Source of the DNA: Saccharomycopsis phalli
Taxonomy: Eukaryota; Ascomycota; Saccharomycetes; Ascoideales; Saccharomycopsidaceae
Direction: 5' to 3'
DNA length: 64,000 nt
NCBI GenBank assembly: GCA_020342235.1
Contig: CP073213.1
Span: 102,501 to 166,500, forward strand
A program made the translations under genes and the position numbers. Under the pieces are notes generated by a model. That model was not told where the DNA came from and did not search any database. It saw nothing but the letters and a program-made list of their open reading frames with translations. This document shows, one piece after another, positions 30,863-40,735 of the stretch. Numbering within the stretch: position 1 is the stretch's first letter; each line of letters begins with the position of its first letter.

Positions 30863-32316
30863 TGTGATCCAACTTGGCTTGAGTCACTGTGGGAAACCAT
30901 CTGAGTTCGACTTGACCGTAGATTATATCTTGATGTCGAGTTCTCATCAGTAGCTGGGTAAGTCTCCGTCGTATTGATCACTAGATCTTTTGGGATCTTG
31001 GGTTGACTGGAGGGGTTACTCGTGGCTTTCGGGTTTCCCGGTGTGCCGCTTTGTGCGTTGGAAGCAGGGGTGATGGAAGATGGTTGGCTCGTTTTTGACT
31101 TGGAGCCGCGGCTTCGGCGTGGCCGTCGCGGTGACTCTTTGAGGAGGTCAAGGTGAGTCCGTTTCCGGATGTTGCGCTTTCCCTTGTACTCGGTTAGTCT
31201 GTGGATTTCTCCTTCGATGCAGTAGCGTTGTGCTGACGCGAATTGCGCTGTTGCCTCGTCAGGGAAGAATAACCGAGCTGAGTAGCGTTTTGTGCATTCG
31301 ATAGGGATCGTGGACCAATCCGGCATGTTTTCTGGGCTAATGAGTGGTCTTGGTGCTGAACACAAGGCTTCTCCTTCCCACTGCGCATTTCTTAAGGTTC
31401 TCGAAATTTCGAGTGCGACGTTGTCGGGGGAGAAGGTTGCTGGGACGTTTTGGATTACCCGTGAGACCCATGGTTTTGTGTTGAGTGGTCCTGGTGATCC
31501 GAGCGCAGATTGGAGTGTCAACTTGTTTTCGTCGGTGAAGGGTTCGTTTAGGTGGACCCAGAAGTGGTGCGCCGCGGTGAGGCTGATCATGCTGATCTTG
31601 CATGCCGACTGGTCAATGATGGCTTTGGACTCAACTTCGAATTGGATGCGTTTTGCAGCATCCCATGTTCGGCTTTGAGGATTAACGTAATACGCTAATC
31701 TACCAGCGGTTTCAAGGTCTTTGCCAGTTGGTCTTTGCTCCCGGGTTTTGGTTCTGGTTGCAGTGTGGCCACGTTTTGATGAGGTGGCCGGGGGTGCGAG
31801 GAATGCATGTTGGGTTTGTAGAAATTGAATGGCTTCCTCCTGTCCAGCTTGGCGGAGGAAGGTGGTTGAATCAAGTTTGTAAAACCGGGCGGCCCCAGAG
31901 ATTGCGTTAGTGAGTACTCCGTAGGCCTGTATAGCGTCACGAGCCCTGTCCTCAAATGTGTAATTTGAGTTCCCGCTTTGGGAGGGGTGGTCAGTTTCAT
32001 AAGGTTGGATAAGCTTTTCTTCGACGTTTTGTCGGTTCCAAGTTTGTGGGGGTGGCGAGATGGCACCCGGTGGGGTGTTGTATCCGCTTGTTTCGTGTTC
32101 TGAGGGGTCGGTTTCGTCCTCCTCGGTGAGGCCATAGGATTTTTTAATTTGGCCGTTGGTGTGTGTTGCTGGTGCCCTGGCGGCACTTGGGTCAATTTGA
32201 AGTTGGTTAATAGATTCGCCGTGGGAATCCATACGGCTTGCTGTTGTTTGGGGCCCTAGTGGGTCGCCCGGGGGTTCAAACTCATTTTGTGTTTCACCAA
32301 ATTGGGAAGAACTCAT
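30859..32316 (-). CDS. LINE ORF1 protein
   Basis: 485 residues from the ATG at 32316; the open frame extends further upstream only through a TTG. It is Gln/Thr/Pro-rich at the N-terminus and basic with RRPRRSRGSKSKTS near residue 400. A central segment (PWVSRVIQNVPATFSPDNVALEI...YSARLFFPDEATAQFA) resembles an RNA-recognition-type fold found in some LINE ORF1s. No CCHC knuckles are seen. It is presumed to bind LINE RNA and form the RNP. The stop TGA overlaps the ORF2 ATG, suggesting termination-reinitiation. Confidence 0.82.
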   Translation of the reverse strand: MSSSQFGETQNEFEPPGDPLGPQTTASRMDSHGESINQLQIDPSAARAPATHTNGQIKKSYGLTEEDETDPSEHETSGYNTPPGAISPPPQTWNRQNVEEKLIQPYETDHPSQSGNSNYTFEDRARDAIQAYGVLTNAISGAARFYKLDSTTFLRQAGQEEAIQFLQTQHAFLAPPATSSKRGHTATRTKTREQRPTGKDLETAGRLAYYVNPQSRTWDAAKRIQFEVESKAIIDQSACKISMISLTAAHHFWVHLNEPFTDENKLTLQSALGSPGPLNTKPWVSRVIQNVPATFSPDNVALEISRTLRNAQWEGEALCSAPRPLISPENMPDWSTIPIECTKRYSARLFFPDEATAQFASAQRYCIEGEIHRLTEYKGKRNIRKRTHLDLLKESPRRPRRSRGSKSKTSQPSSITPASNAQSGTPGNPKATSNPSSQPKIPKDLVINTTETYPATDENSTSRYNLRSSRTQMVSHSDSSQVGSQ

Positions 32317-32489
32317 TTTTTTTTGTATCGGTGGTGAGTCGTCTTCGAGTCGTATAATTGGCACTGCATACGTTTTAAACAAAATTATCGTGGTACACAA
32401 TATATATAGAGTTTATAATAAGACCATCATAGTCATTAACCACATATACCTATTTATAAACTCTGACATGACTAAATTGAGAGTGCCTC

Positions 32490-33830
32490 GATCATAAACT
32501 GTACGTGTGCCGTGGAAATCTGCAACTGCCATTAGCTTCAGCATGGCATCCGCATGAGACATGGATAATATCCAAGGCACGTAACTGGACTAATATATAA
32601 TAATCATATTCACCCACTTGTAATCATCAATGAACACTTTAGCCGTCTTCCAAATCCTTTTAGCCATGCTCTTTACGGAGTTTGGCCTTGCGTCACCAGT
32701 CAATGGTCGTCCCGTCAATGTTCCTCCCGTCAATGTTCCTCCCGTCAATGTTCCTCCCGTCGATCCCCAGCCCGATATCAACAAATTACTCAGAACCGCT
32801 AAATTAACATATTCTAGTTCCCCTAATATAACTCGGCTATTGGATGCACCAAAATATTGTCAAAACGAAGAGACCCGTGATGTGGTGCTTGCGTACGACT
32901 ATTGGTGTCCTAGAAAACCGCTCATCGTCCGTGGATTATGGGCTGATATAGAGGAAAAGACTGTCACCAGTCCTAGATTTCAGCCTGAAAAAATACTCTG
33001 GGCGTTGTTCCCAGAGCAATCATCAACTTGGAATGATCACTGGATTCACAATTGGGAACAACTAGACCATTTAAACGGACAAAAGCAGATTTTCCGCAAT
33101 GTTGACAGTTTCACATCATTGAAACTGGAATGCTACGACCGGAACGTCCCATGGTATACGAACGAAGATTATAACAAGTTGGACAGATTAAAGTATGAGG
33201 GCAAAATGACACCAGGTCAGAACAGAACATTTGCCGAGAGACTTCGGGATGGAGAAACCGACTCGCTTCAGAGAGCAATTGCCCTCGACTACATTACGGC
33301 GGTACATAATTTTTTCTATGATGGAAAAAGAATTCGTGACGAAAAGCAACTTACAACAACGTTTGAACTTGGTAAGATTTACACTAAGGAAGAGTTTAAA
33401 ACCCAGCTTGATACTTTTGACAACTTACAAGTCAATGGAAAAATCATTACTGGGGAAAACGGTAAGCCTCTTTGTATAGTTGACAAGGTGTTTACTCACT
33501 ATACACTCAAAGGTTCTGGTCCAATCATTAGTAAGAAACTTACATTAAAGCCAAGAAAAGTGACGGTAACTGGAAACGCAGCTAAGGGCGAATGTGTAGC
33601 TAACATTAAGTCGTTGAGTGACGTTGATTACTGTCTCCCAGATGGTTTTGGAGAATGCAAATGAAACTTGATTCAGCGGGTCTAAATGAAGGATATTGTG
33701 ATAGGAAATAGTAACAATAAAATCAATGTGACAGAGCCAATTAAATCAATGTATTTTTTGGTGTAGAAAGAGAGGTAGGAGTAATTCTTTGGGGTACTGT
33801 GACTAGTGTACTCAACATGCATGGTTGACT
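32490..33830 (+). repeat. inverted segmental duplication, arm B
   Basis: The counterpart of arm A (22890-24235) on the opposite strand. Homology runs from about 32490 (a degenerate match to the distal promoter) through the paralogous gene and its 3' UTR to CATGGTTGACTG at about 33828. There it stops abruptly at the ATT-repeat tail of an old LINE fragment, so that element inserted at, or defines, the duplication edge. Confidence 0.87.
32630..33664 (+). CDS. secreted RNase T2-fold protein without recognisable catalytic motifs, copy B
   Basis: A protein of 344 residues, paralogue of the copy at 23059-24051. The signal peptide is nearly identical (MNTLAVFQILLAMLFTEFGLA|SPVNG). A four-fold PVNV/PP repeat (15-bp units) follows, expanding the segment that is single in copy A. 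The RNase T2 layout is the same: RDVVLAYDYW, LIVRGLWAD, SSTWNDHWIHNW, ALDYITAVHNFFYDG, IYTKEEFKTQLDTF and KVFTHYTLKGSGPI. Catalytic blocks are replaced by unrelated residues and differ from copy A there, whereas the block RNVDSFTSLKLECY and the helix RDGETDSL are almost identical. Thus the former active-site region is the most divergent part. Function unknown; extracellular binding is a guess. Confidence 0.7.
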   Translation: MNTLAVFQILLAMLFTEFGLASPVNGRPVNVPPVNVPPVNVPPVDPQPDINKLLRTAKLTYSSSPNITRLLDAPKYCQNEETRDVVLAYDYWCPRKPLIVRGLWADIEEKTVTSPRFQPEKILWALFPEQSSTWNDHWIHNWEQLDHLNGQKQIFRNVDSFTSLKLECYDRNVPWYTNEDYNKLDRLKYEGKMTPGQNRTFAERLRDGETDSLQRAIALDYITAVHNFFYDGKRIRDEKQLTTTFELGKIYTKEEFKTQLDTFDNLQVNGKIITGENGKPLCIVDKVFTHYTLKGSGPIISKKLTLKPRKVTVTGNAAKGECVANIKSLSDVDYCLPDGFGECK

Positions 33831-33831
33831 G

Positions 33832-35110
33832 AAATAATAATAATATTTATTTAAGGCTATAGCTATACTAGTCTCCCAGAGCAGATTTATACTTTGCCGT
33901 CTACGACCAAGAACGACTATGTAGTCAAAAGAAAACTCTGCAACAGAGATAAAAACTTTCAACTTGAACTTGTGAATATATACAGTAATGGGCATTGGAG
34001 GGGTAATGAGCTTTTGCCTAGGACATTGGTGACTTGAGCCTCTCCCTCCCTAGGGTACTAGCACAGTAGCTCTCTTAATGTGCTGTAACAAACAAGAAAC
34101 TACCAATCCGGCACTGACGAGTACAATCCTAATAATAATAATAATAATATTTATTTTTGTATTTAGCTATATATTGTCTCCGGCAATACGGTTATTCGAC
34201 AGATATATTTTCACTCAGGAACATCCTGAGGCAGCATTGCTGTTGAAGAAAACCCTTTGTCAACCCTCACTGGGTTGCTTGGGATTAAAAACTTCAATGG
34301 GGGCGGTTATATTGTTGGTGCTTGGTGCTTGCATGGATTGTGTAAGAAGCCTGGTCACTCTTGTTGTCGAATGTGACCGCTGAATCTCATCATGTGTGGG
34401 AGGAATCATATTCCAACACGTTCTGGTAGAACTCAAGGAGTTTGTGGACTGATTTTTGGTCGGCAAACACTTTTCCAAGCGTATTGCGTATGCCATGAGT
34501 GGAATCTAATATGTCGTCAATGCGCGATAAAATTCGAGCTTCTAAGAGCTCTGGGCATCGTAAGTCATGTATGATGGAGGGGGAGTGAATTCCGCATCTT
34601 TTGCACTTGGGGTCATCGTTGCCAAATAATTTGAGCAACGATCCGTCTGTGAGGCTCTTTCCGCTGAGTAGTTGTGATGCCAAACTGAGGATTGCCTTGG
34701 GGCCTGCAAGCGCTTCCGTGAGGAGGAGCTTGGTTTTGTCTCGGTGCACTTTGAACTGACTGGTGCTGATTGTGGAGTACAATCCTAAAAGATTTTAAGC
34801 TTCGCCTTATCTGAGAAATAGACACGAGCTTGAGTAGCATTGGTAATTCCTTTGCGTATCTGTTCCTGGGCTCAAAAGACCAAGAATGCCGGGCAGGTAA
34901 AGTCGTGGAAGGTGGATTTCTCGGTATCCTCACATCTGTTGCATAATGGGTTAGCCTCGGCATTAAATAAAGTCTTTATTTTATGTGAAACTAGGCTTTG
35001 GCCGCTTTACAAGGTAATACAACATGATTCCTCGCCACACAATGAGTACAGCTCACAAATTTCCAAATGGAAAGGCCGCCAGATCTCTTTAATAACCTCA
35101 TGAAGTACCA
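33832..35110 (-). mobile_element. old LINE family 2, 3' end, interrupted by a family 1 copy
   Basis: Read on the minus strand, about 34960-34860 encodes a LINE-type C2HC finger (LCNRCEDTEKSTFHDFTCP) followed by degenerate frame and a 3' UTR that continues at 34118-33835. It ends CTAGTATAGCTATAGCC then an ATT-rich tail. The same 3' UTR occurs at 54.6-54.9 kb, and its terminal motif recurs at 45.3, 50.6 and 58.6 kb. A 5'-truncated family 1 LINE (34133-34774) with perfect target duplications splits it. The reading frame is multiply disrupted, so this is an old relic. Confidence 0.75.
34133..34774 (-). mobile_element. 5'-truncated LINE family 1 copy with 14-bp target duplication
   Basis: It matches the 3' part of the LINE at 27.3 kb very closely: the 3' UTR, an ATT-repeat tail, and the ORF2 C-terminus including CKRCGIHSPSIIHDLRC. 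It begins mid-ORF2 (at KVHRDKTK). GAGTACAATCCTAA flanks it exactly at 34119-34132 and 34775-34788, a 14-bp target-site duplication. Few differences from the near-complete copy point to a young insertion. Confidence 0.92.
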
Positions 35111-36360
35111 TGAAATCAAAACAGTTTCCATCGTGCTTTTGCACAAGTACTGATATTGGGTTTTCTTTGTCAAATCACCATACTTTACGAGATAGCATAG
35201 CTGAATACAGAAATAATATCATCATTGACAACATGATTTGGTAAAATAGCTCAGATATTCGCCCGACTCTTTTCTTGAAATGGATACTCGTATGCTTGGT
35301 AAAGTGACTCCATATTCCAAGACAATGCCCTTACGAAAAGAGCGAGTCAGAAACCAACAATGGCCAAGGACATTTGGTCATAATAATATTATTCTGCATC
35401 AATACTTGCATAATTGTCTGCGATTACAACATCAGTTTAAACCGATTCGTTAATTCGTACTCGAGGTTACGCAAGACGCTCGGGACAATGGTGGTCATTT
35501 ATAATGGAGAAGCAATTTGCCCCATATTTTGCATTTGCTTGAGAATTTGAATATGGAAGGGTTGTGGTTCCTGTAGCAGTGGATGGCTCTTGTTGAGTCG
35601 TTTTTCTATTGCGTGATCCGCTCGATGGACTGGGTTTTGACGTTTGGGCATTTCAACACGTTGTAATGACCAGATTTACAAATGATTTTTGCAATGAGGC
35701 AGTCTTAGGCAAACTTTAAAGTAATCTTAAGCAAATCTTAAAGCATCTATACATTTCCTGTTCCATGTCTACTACTGCACCATCCCCAACGCTAGTCGAA
35801 AGTTTTGTCGCTAGACGCAGGGTTTTCTTCTGGAATACATAGCACCCTTTATCGTAGACGAGTAGAAATTTCTCCTGAGATATTAATATAGCCTTGAATA
35901 AGCATTTAATTGACTGTTTTATAGATGGGATGATCAATCTATGGATAGTTACCCATGATGTAGCCAAGGGTTGGGATATGAAGCTGTAATATTGCAACTA
36001 GGATACGAGTTGGTAAAATGGCTGAAGTATGTTTACTTGACTATTTAAAAGTTTATTATGATCAGAGAGACTTGCGCTCTTTTAGAGTGAGAATGGATCT
36101 GGTTAGAGGATTACCCTTGAGATACGAGGTGTGGTTGAAAGTCTGGAGAATGTTGTAAAAGTCATAAAGTCAAGTCAAGAAGTTGATGAAGATGAAACTC
36201 GTGAAAAGCTGATGAACTCATCAAGTTGTCAAGCTCATATTTTCAAGCTCATATTGTCAAGCACTGATTGCCATTCACTGTGGCATGGCTCACATTGCAA
36301 TCTCAAACTACATCTTCAACGTCACCTGGTATCAAATTACTATATTACTGTCCTATCCAT
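35111..36360. other. intergenic region, no gene seen
   Basis: About 1.25 kb of AT-rich DNA upstream of nothing on the plus strand and beyond the KH gene's 3' end. The small frames lack any recognisable feature. TGGTAAAATAGCTCAGATATTCG-type phrases near 35240 recur loosely at 36010 and 63450 (GAGTTGGTAAAATGGC / GAGTTGGTAAAATAGC), hinting at another dispersed repeat. Confidence 0.5.
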
Positions 36361-38931
36361 CTACTTCCGGTCCTTAATCTCGCACGCCGGCAAAAGCCCT
36401 GTACTCTGCTGCATCTTCTGACTCAACTCGAGAATCGGAAAGTTGGGAAACTTCATCTCCACAGGAGAAATCGGCTGGTGGAAAGCTCCCAGCTGAGAAG
36501 GTGTCCCTGATGGAAAGCTAAACTTCTTAATGTCCGAGTTGCTTGGCGAAAAGCCTCCGCTGGAATACGCAGGCGGCGATCTCAACGACGCTTGCTTGTA
36601 GCTGAGATTCCCATTGTAATGGAGGTTTAACGACTGCGAATGGTAGTGCTTCCGCTTCGCCTTACTGTCTGCCAACGAGTATGTGAAATCCACGGCACTC
36701 TTTCCCGCAATTTCCAAGCCTCGCTGGTGCAAGAGCTTGTCGATTGCGACCAATGCCGCATCCATGTCGTAGCTGGTCACCACAAGATGATTCTCGGACA
36801 ATGGCACAACTTCGGACTGGCAGAAGATGCGAAATGGCGCCGCCACGGTCTTTGTAAACGTCTCGTTGTTTTCCACGGTATCGCCAACTGCCAATTTCAT
36901 CTCGCGCGGCACAAGTTTACTCAACTGCTTGAACGCCTCGATCGAGCTCTTTGTGTCGATGCCCTTGATGCACACCAGCTCGTAAAACGACTTGCTTGCT
37001 CTCAATGGAAGCTCGATAAACGTGTTTGTCTTCTTTTCGATTTCGCTGATGCTGTTGCCGTGGTACTGATTGAGGAAAAGCCGGTACTGCGACTGAGACA
37101 TTTTGAAGTTGAGCATGCTCAATTCCAGGCAGCCCAGCACCAAGGATTGGAGCTCGACCTTGACCTTGGGGATGCTGGCCTGGTTCTTCTTTGGGCATTT
37201 GATCAACACGTTGTCGTGCCGACGGAAACTGATCATGTCCTGCTCGAGCTCAAACGTGTTGGAGAACTTGATAAACACATTGTACTTGCGCATGATCGAC
37301 TGGATCACGTTGCCGCCGATTCCAATGATCTGGCGGTGGTAAATTTCAGGGATGTAGAAGGACATTTCCGACGGAAACTCCAACTCAAGCAACTTGACTC
37401 CAAGCTCAAGGTTCTCGATCGAACTGCCCAGGGCTTCGATCAAGAAGCTGTCTTCGTTGATCGAGTTGAAGGTGATTTGTGTTCCGGTCTGGTTGATGAT
37501 CTTGAGAAGCTTGCCGTTTTTCTTGCCGCAAATGAAGTCGCGCTCGGAGTTCATCAACTCAATATGGACCTTGTACTGTTTTGTGTCACCATTGGCAATG
37601 GAGGATAGCTTCTTGTTAAAGTTTAGTTGCGGCTCCGAGCTCGCGAGCCGCAACACCTGCATGATGTCGGCGCTGGCGCCAACAAACTTGCGTCGGTTCC
37701 CACGGCTAAGCGCCATGACGTTGCAGCCCAGGCACATGGCGCGGACGTCGCCATCCACAGTGATGTCGAGCTCGTACACGCTGCTCTGTAACTGGCAAAG
37801 GGCCTTCAAGGTACCTTCCACTGCATGTTTGCTGGTTGCCTGCACCCGCACCACATTGGCGGCATTGGGGAACTGTACAAATGACCCGTGCTTGTACATG
37901 ATCTCGTTGATGGCATTGCTCATGTTGTTGGAGATGTACACAAGCTTGCTGCTGCCCACGCGGGCGTCCTTGAACATCAAGCGGTCCTGGACCCTGTCCC
38001 GTAACTCCACCAACGTGCGTTTCGCCAGCATGACCTGCGACTCAGCGCCGGATACATAAATCTGGCTGCTGCTTGCACTTGCTGGCAAAAGCTCAGGAAC
38101 GTAGATAAATACCCCCGTCTGCTTGATGATGTTCTTGAGGTTCTCGAGATTGCTCCCCGCCACCAAGTTCACCATGCTCAACTCCACAGGAACACTGTCA
38201 ATAAACAAGCCCCGGCACTCGTCAAGCAACAAGCTGCACCGGAGCTCAGCAGCACTCGAGTCTGCCTCGCTGCCGGCAATGCAAATGTGCAAGCTGTTGC
38301 CGGTAACCGGGGCCGGTGTCTGGCCAAAATGCTCTGGCCCGCTGCTCACGCAGATCTGCACCTGGCAAAAATCAGCAATCGTCTCAAGCTCGGCACAAAG
38401 CTTGGCTTTGTGGCTCTGGAAGAACCGTGGCTCCACAGGCACGTGACGATAGGTGTACTTGCAGTACTGCAGCAAGACCCTGGCCAGAAGCGTCGCCAAT
38501 TCCTCTTGAGAATCGTGCGAAAGCGCCACGTTGTTGTTTCCGTCAACAGTAGCGACGGGCTTTAGCGAATCGGCGCTGCTGACGGAATTGTCTTGCTGCC
38601 AGAATTTGGCCCGCTTGGTTTGGAAAATCGCTTGGCTTGGCTTGTAGAGCGTGGTGCTATCCAAGGGAATGAGCATTGAGTATCCGTGGTGGGAAGAAAA
38701 CGTCACTGGCAGCTTTGATTCCAGGATCTTTTTCTTGTCTGGCTGGACGTAGTTGTTTGTTATTTCCAGAAGCACATTTTTGCTATTGTTGGGTCTTTGC
38801 TTGTGACTGTTGTCTGAATATATAAAGGGTGTGGCTGGTGAACTGTAGTAGGCAAAGTCAGAGTAGTTCATTGCGGGTATGGGGATGTTTTTTTTCGTCT
38901 TTGGAAGATACTTATACTCTGATTTCGACAT
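36361..38931 (-). CDS. multi-KH-domain RNA-binding protein (YLL032C-like)
   Basis: A protein of 856 residues from ATG 38931; the upstream TTG start is rejected. Several KH-type units are visible. The clearest is IPEIYHRQIIGIGGNVIQSIMRKYNVFIKFSN, with a GIGG loop, around residue 530. Weaker ones are DFICGKKNGKLLKIINQTGTQI (about 450), KLVYISNNMSNAINEIMYKHGSFVQFP (about 335) and SQYRLFLNQYHGNSISEIEKKTNTFIELP (about 620). The N-terminus has SDFAYYSSPATPFIYSD; the C-terminus is Ser/Pro-rich. This architecture resembles the S. cerevisiae KH protein YLL032C (825 residues), a vigilin-like cytoplasmic RNA-binding protein of ill-defined role. Orthology is from memory. Confidence 0.8.
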   Translation of the reverse strand: MSKSEYKYLPKTKKNIPIPAMNYSDFAYYSSPATPFIYSDNSHKQRPNNSKNVLLEITNNYVQPDKKKILESKLPVTFSSHHGYSMLIPLDSTTLYKPSQAIFQTKRAKFWQQDNSVSSADSLKPVATVDGNNNVALSHDSQEELATLLARVLLQYCKYTYRHVPVEPRFFQSHKAKLCAELETIADFCQVQICVSSGPEHFGQTPAPVTGNSLHICIAGSEADSSAAELRCSLLLDECRGLFIDSVPVELSMVNLVAGSNLENLKNIIKQTGVFIYVPELLPASASSSQIYVSGAESQVMLAKRTLVELRDRVQDRLMFKDARVGSSKLVYISNNMSNAINEIMYKHGSFVQFPNAANVVRVQATSKHAVEGTLKALCQLQSSVYELDITVDGDVRAMCLGCNVMALSRGNRRKFVGASADIMQVLRLASSEPQLNFNKKLSSIANGDTKQYKVHIELMNSERDFICGKKNGKLLKIINQTGTQITFNSINEDSFLIEALGSSIENLELGVKLLELEFPSEMSFYIPEIYHRQIIGIGGNVIQSIMRKYNVFIKFSNTFELEQDMISFRRHDNVLIKCPKKNQASIPKVKVELQSLVLGCLELSMLNFKMSQSQYRLFLNQYHGNSISEIEKKTNTFIELPLRASKSFYELVCIKGIDTKSSIEAFKQLSKLVPREMKLAVGDTVENNETFTKTVAAPFRIFCQSEVVPLSENHLVVTSYDMDAALVAIDKLLHQRGLEIAGKSAVDFTYSLADSKAKRKHYHSQSLNLHYNGNLSYKQASLRSPPAYSSGGFSPSNSDIKKFSFPSGTPSQLGAFHQPISPVEMKFPNFPILELSQKMQQSTGLLPACEIKDRK

Positions 38932-39116
38932 CCTTGACAAGGTAAACAAATGTGTTGACAATGTTCCTGATTGGGCATGTGCACAACAAACAAGCGTCCC
39001 GATTTAGAAAGACCACTTCTACAAACGTCAAGCGGGCATTGGAAATGGGCCAGGGCAACTAAATTGGATAATAATATTGGTGAGGGTAATTGAACGGAAG
39101 ACTTGGGTAGGAAAAT

Positions 39117-39162
39117 GTGATACAATGTGATACAATGTGATACAATGTGATACAATGTGATG
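39117..39162. repeat. 10-bp tandem repeat (TACAATGTGA)n
   Basis: Four perfect copies of TACAATGTGA begin at 39121, preceded by a partial one, about 190 bp upstream of the KH gene start. Confidence 0.95.
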
Positions 39163-39399
39163 AAAATGGGAATGGTAAATCGACAGTGTAATGAAGAAGA
39201 AGGTTTAGCCTAATATTTTTGTCTTTTTTCCTCTTCTTTTGTTATCTCCTGTGTGACAAAGGCAATGGACTTGACTAGGCCATTTCCTTGCCACAACGAG
39301 TTTCCTTTTTCTAGCATGAATAGTAAGGCTTTTCTTTGAATAGTCAAGCAAATATATCTTGGCTATTTTACCAACTCTTGTTCTAGTTACTATATTTCA

Positions 39400-39550
39400 G
39401 ACAATTTGGTAATGGTAAATAGACGAATAGATGATGGTAAACAGATGATTGTCATGGTAAATAGATGACTGTCATGGCAAATTGTCATGGTAAATAGATG
39501 ATTATCGTGGCAAGCAGTCATGGTAAATAGATGATTGTTGTGGCAAATAG
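39400..39550. repeat. imperfect repeats of ATGGTAAATAGATGATTGTC
   Basis: About seven degenerate units of GGTAAATAGATGA/TTGTCATGGCAAA type run in tandem. There is no coding significance. Confidence 0.85.
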
Positions 39551-40069
39551 TCAGGGAAAATGGAAAAACAGTATGGATAGATGCAACAGTCGTATATACC
39601 CCACTAATCATCATGTTGTAGTCACACGGCCATTCCTTGAACCGTCTCCAACCATTCATAAATCACTAGCTTCACTACGTTTGCGGCATACAACAGACAA
39701 TTTCAATTTCTTTTTCCTCAAATTGCAATGGGCATCAGTCAGCCGGAGTCCAAAAATAGCCTGACTCAGCTCACCGCCTCACAAATGACAAAGTTGACGG
39801 GCATCAAATTCTCAACGAATTTCCAAATAATGGCCAGACGGATTTCCAGATAATGCTCAGATGGATTTCCGGATATAAAATGGAATTCATGGGGCATTAA
39901 ATCCTCAAACGGAACTTTAATTGTCTGGTCAAGCGTGCTGGGAATTTCATCTGGTGTGTAGATCAAGGCAGTATTCAGTCCGAAAGAAGTGGGTACATTT
40001 GATTAGCGATGGTACTTTGCCAGTTTGGATAAATTGCACTTTACTAATTTTCATGGAATTACACTTTGC

Positions 40070-40148
40070 AAGTTATGATGTAATTACTTTTCCAGTTTGA
40101 TGCAATTACTTTTCAGTTTGATGCAATTACTTTTCCAGTTTGATAATT
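40070..40148. repeat. ~22-bp tandem repeat (TTGATGCAATTACTTTTCCAG)
   Basis: Three to four imperfect copies of GTTTGATGCAATTACTTTTC occur. Nothing else is recognised. Confidence 0.85.
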
Positions 40149-40644
40149 TACATCTAGTGAAAACCCATCATTGGTCCTCGTCAATGGTGCCAAAGACGGT
40201 ATACTAACCTGCTATTGCACATTTACATCTTAAATACTCAACCAGCATGGTCAAACCAACCCATCTTCAATTGTAAACAGACGTGAATAATGAGCGTAGA
40301 TTTACACATGGACAATAACTTCCGATGAAAGAGGTGTCAAGATGTATGATCACGTGACACATCCAGCAATGTACAATTTGTGCCGGGCAATGTATAATAC
40401 ACTGGCACTCACTGAGACACGGGCTAAAACCTCGATTAGTCCTTGGTAAAATCCATTTGCAATTGCCTTTATGGAACGTGGGATGAACAAAGTGGCCTTG
40501 TAGCAGAACCGGAACAGTACAAATGGGTCGTGGTTTCTTGTACAGGAACGAATGGGTTTTGTGTGCATCGACAACTTGTTTAAGCACGCAGGGAGCGGTG
40601 CACACGGTCGCATTACCGGATCATTACGTGTACTGGAGCTGTGG

Positions 40645-40735
40645 TCGAGCTGTGCTGGAACTGTGTTTGTGCTGGAACTGTGCTTGTGCCGGAACTGTGC
40701 TTGTGCTGGAACTGTGGTCGAGCTGTGTTTATGCT
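40645..40735. repeat. 18-bp tandem repeat (GTGCTGGAACTGTGCTT)
   Basis: About five imperfect copies of the GTGCTGGAACTGTG unit run in tandem, bordered by GTGGTCGAGCTGTG on both sides. This produces shadow open frames rich in Cys/Leu. Confidence 0.88.

Larger units (their letters stand above)
27256..32397 (-). mobile_element. near-complete two-ORF LINE (family 1)
   Basis: A non-LTR retrotransposon of about 5.1 kb on the minus strand: ORF1 (32316-30859), ORF2 overlapping by ATGA (30862-27509), a ~250-nt 3' UTR, and a 3' tail of ATT-type triplets (TTATTATTATAAT at about 27260). There are no terminal repeats. The apurinic-type endonuclease and reverse transcriptase are both present, and no RNase H domain is seen. 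The ATT-repeat tail and the single-stop near-intactness suggest a recently active, I/Tad-like rather than poly-A-tailed L1-like element; clade is inferred. The 5' end lies near 32340-32397, where a ~55-bp piece related to ORF2 occurs. Flanking target duplications were not found by eye. Confidence 0.92.
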
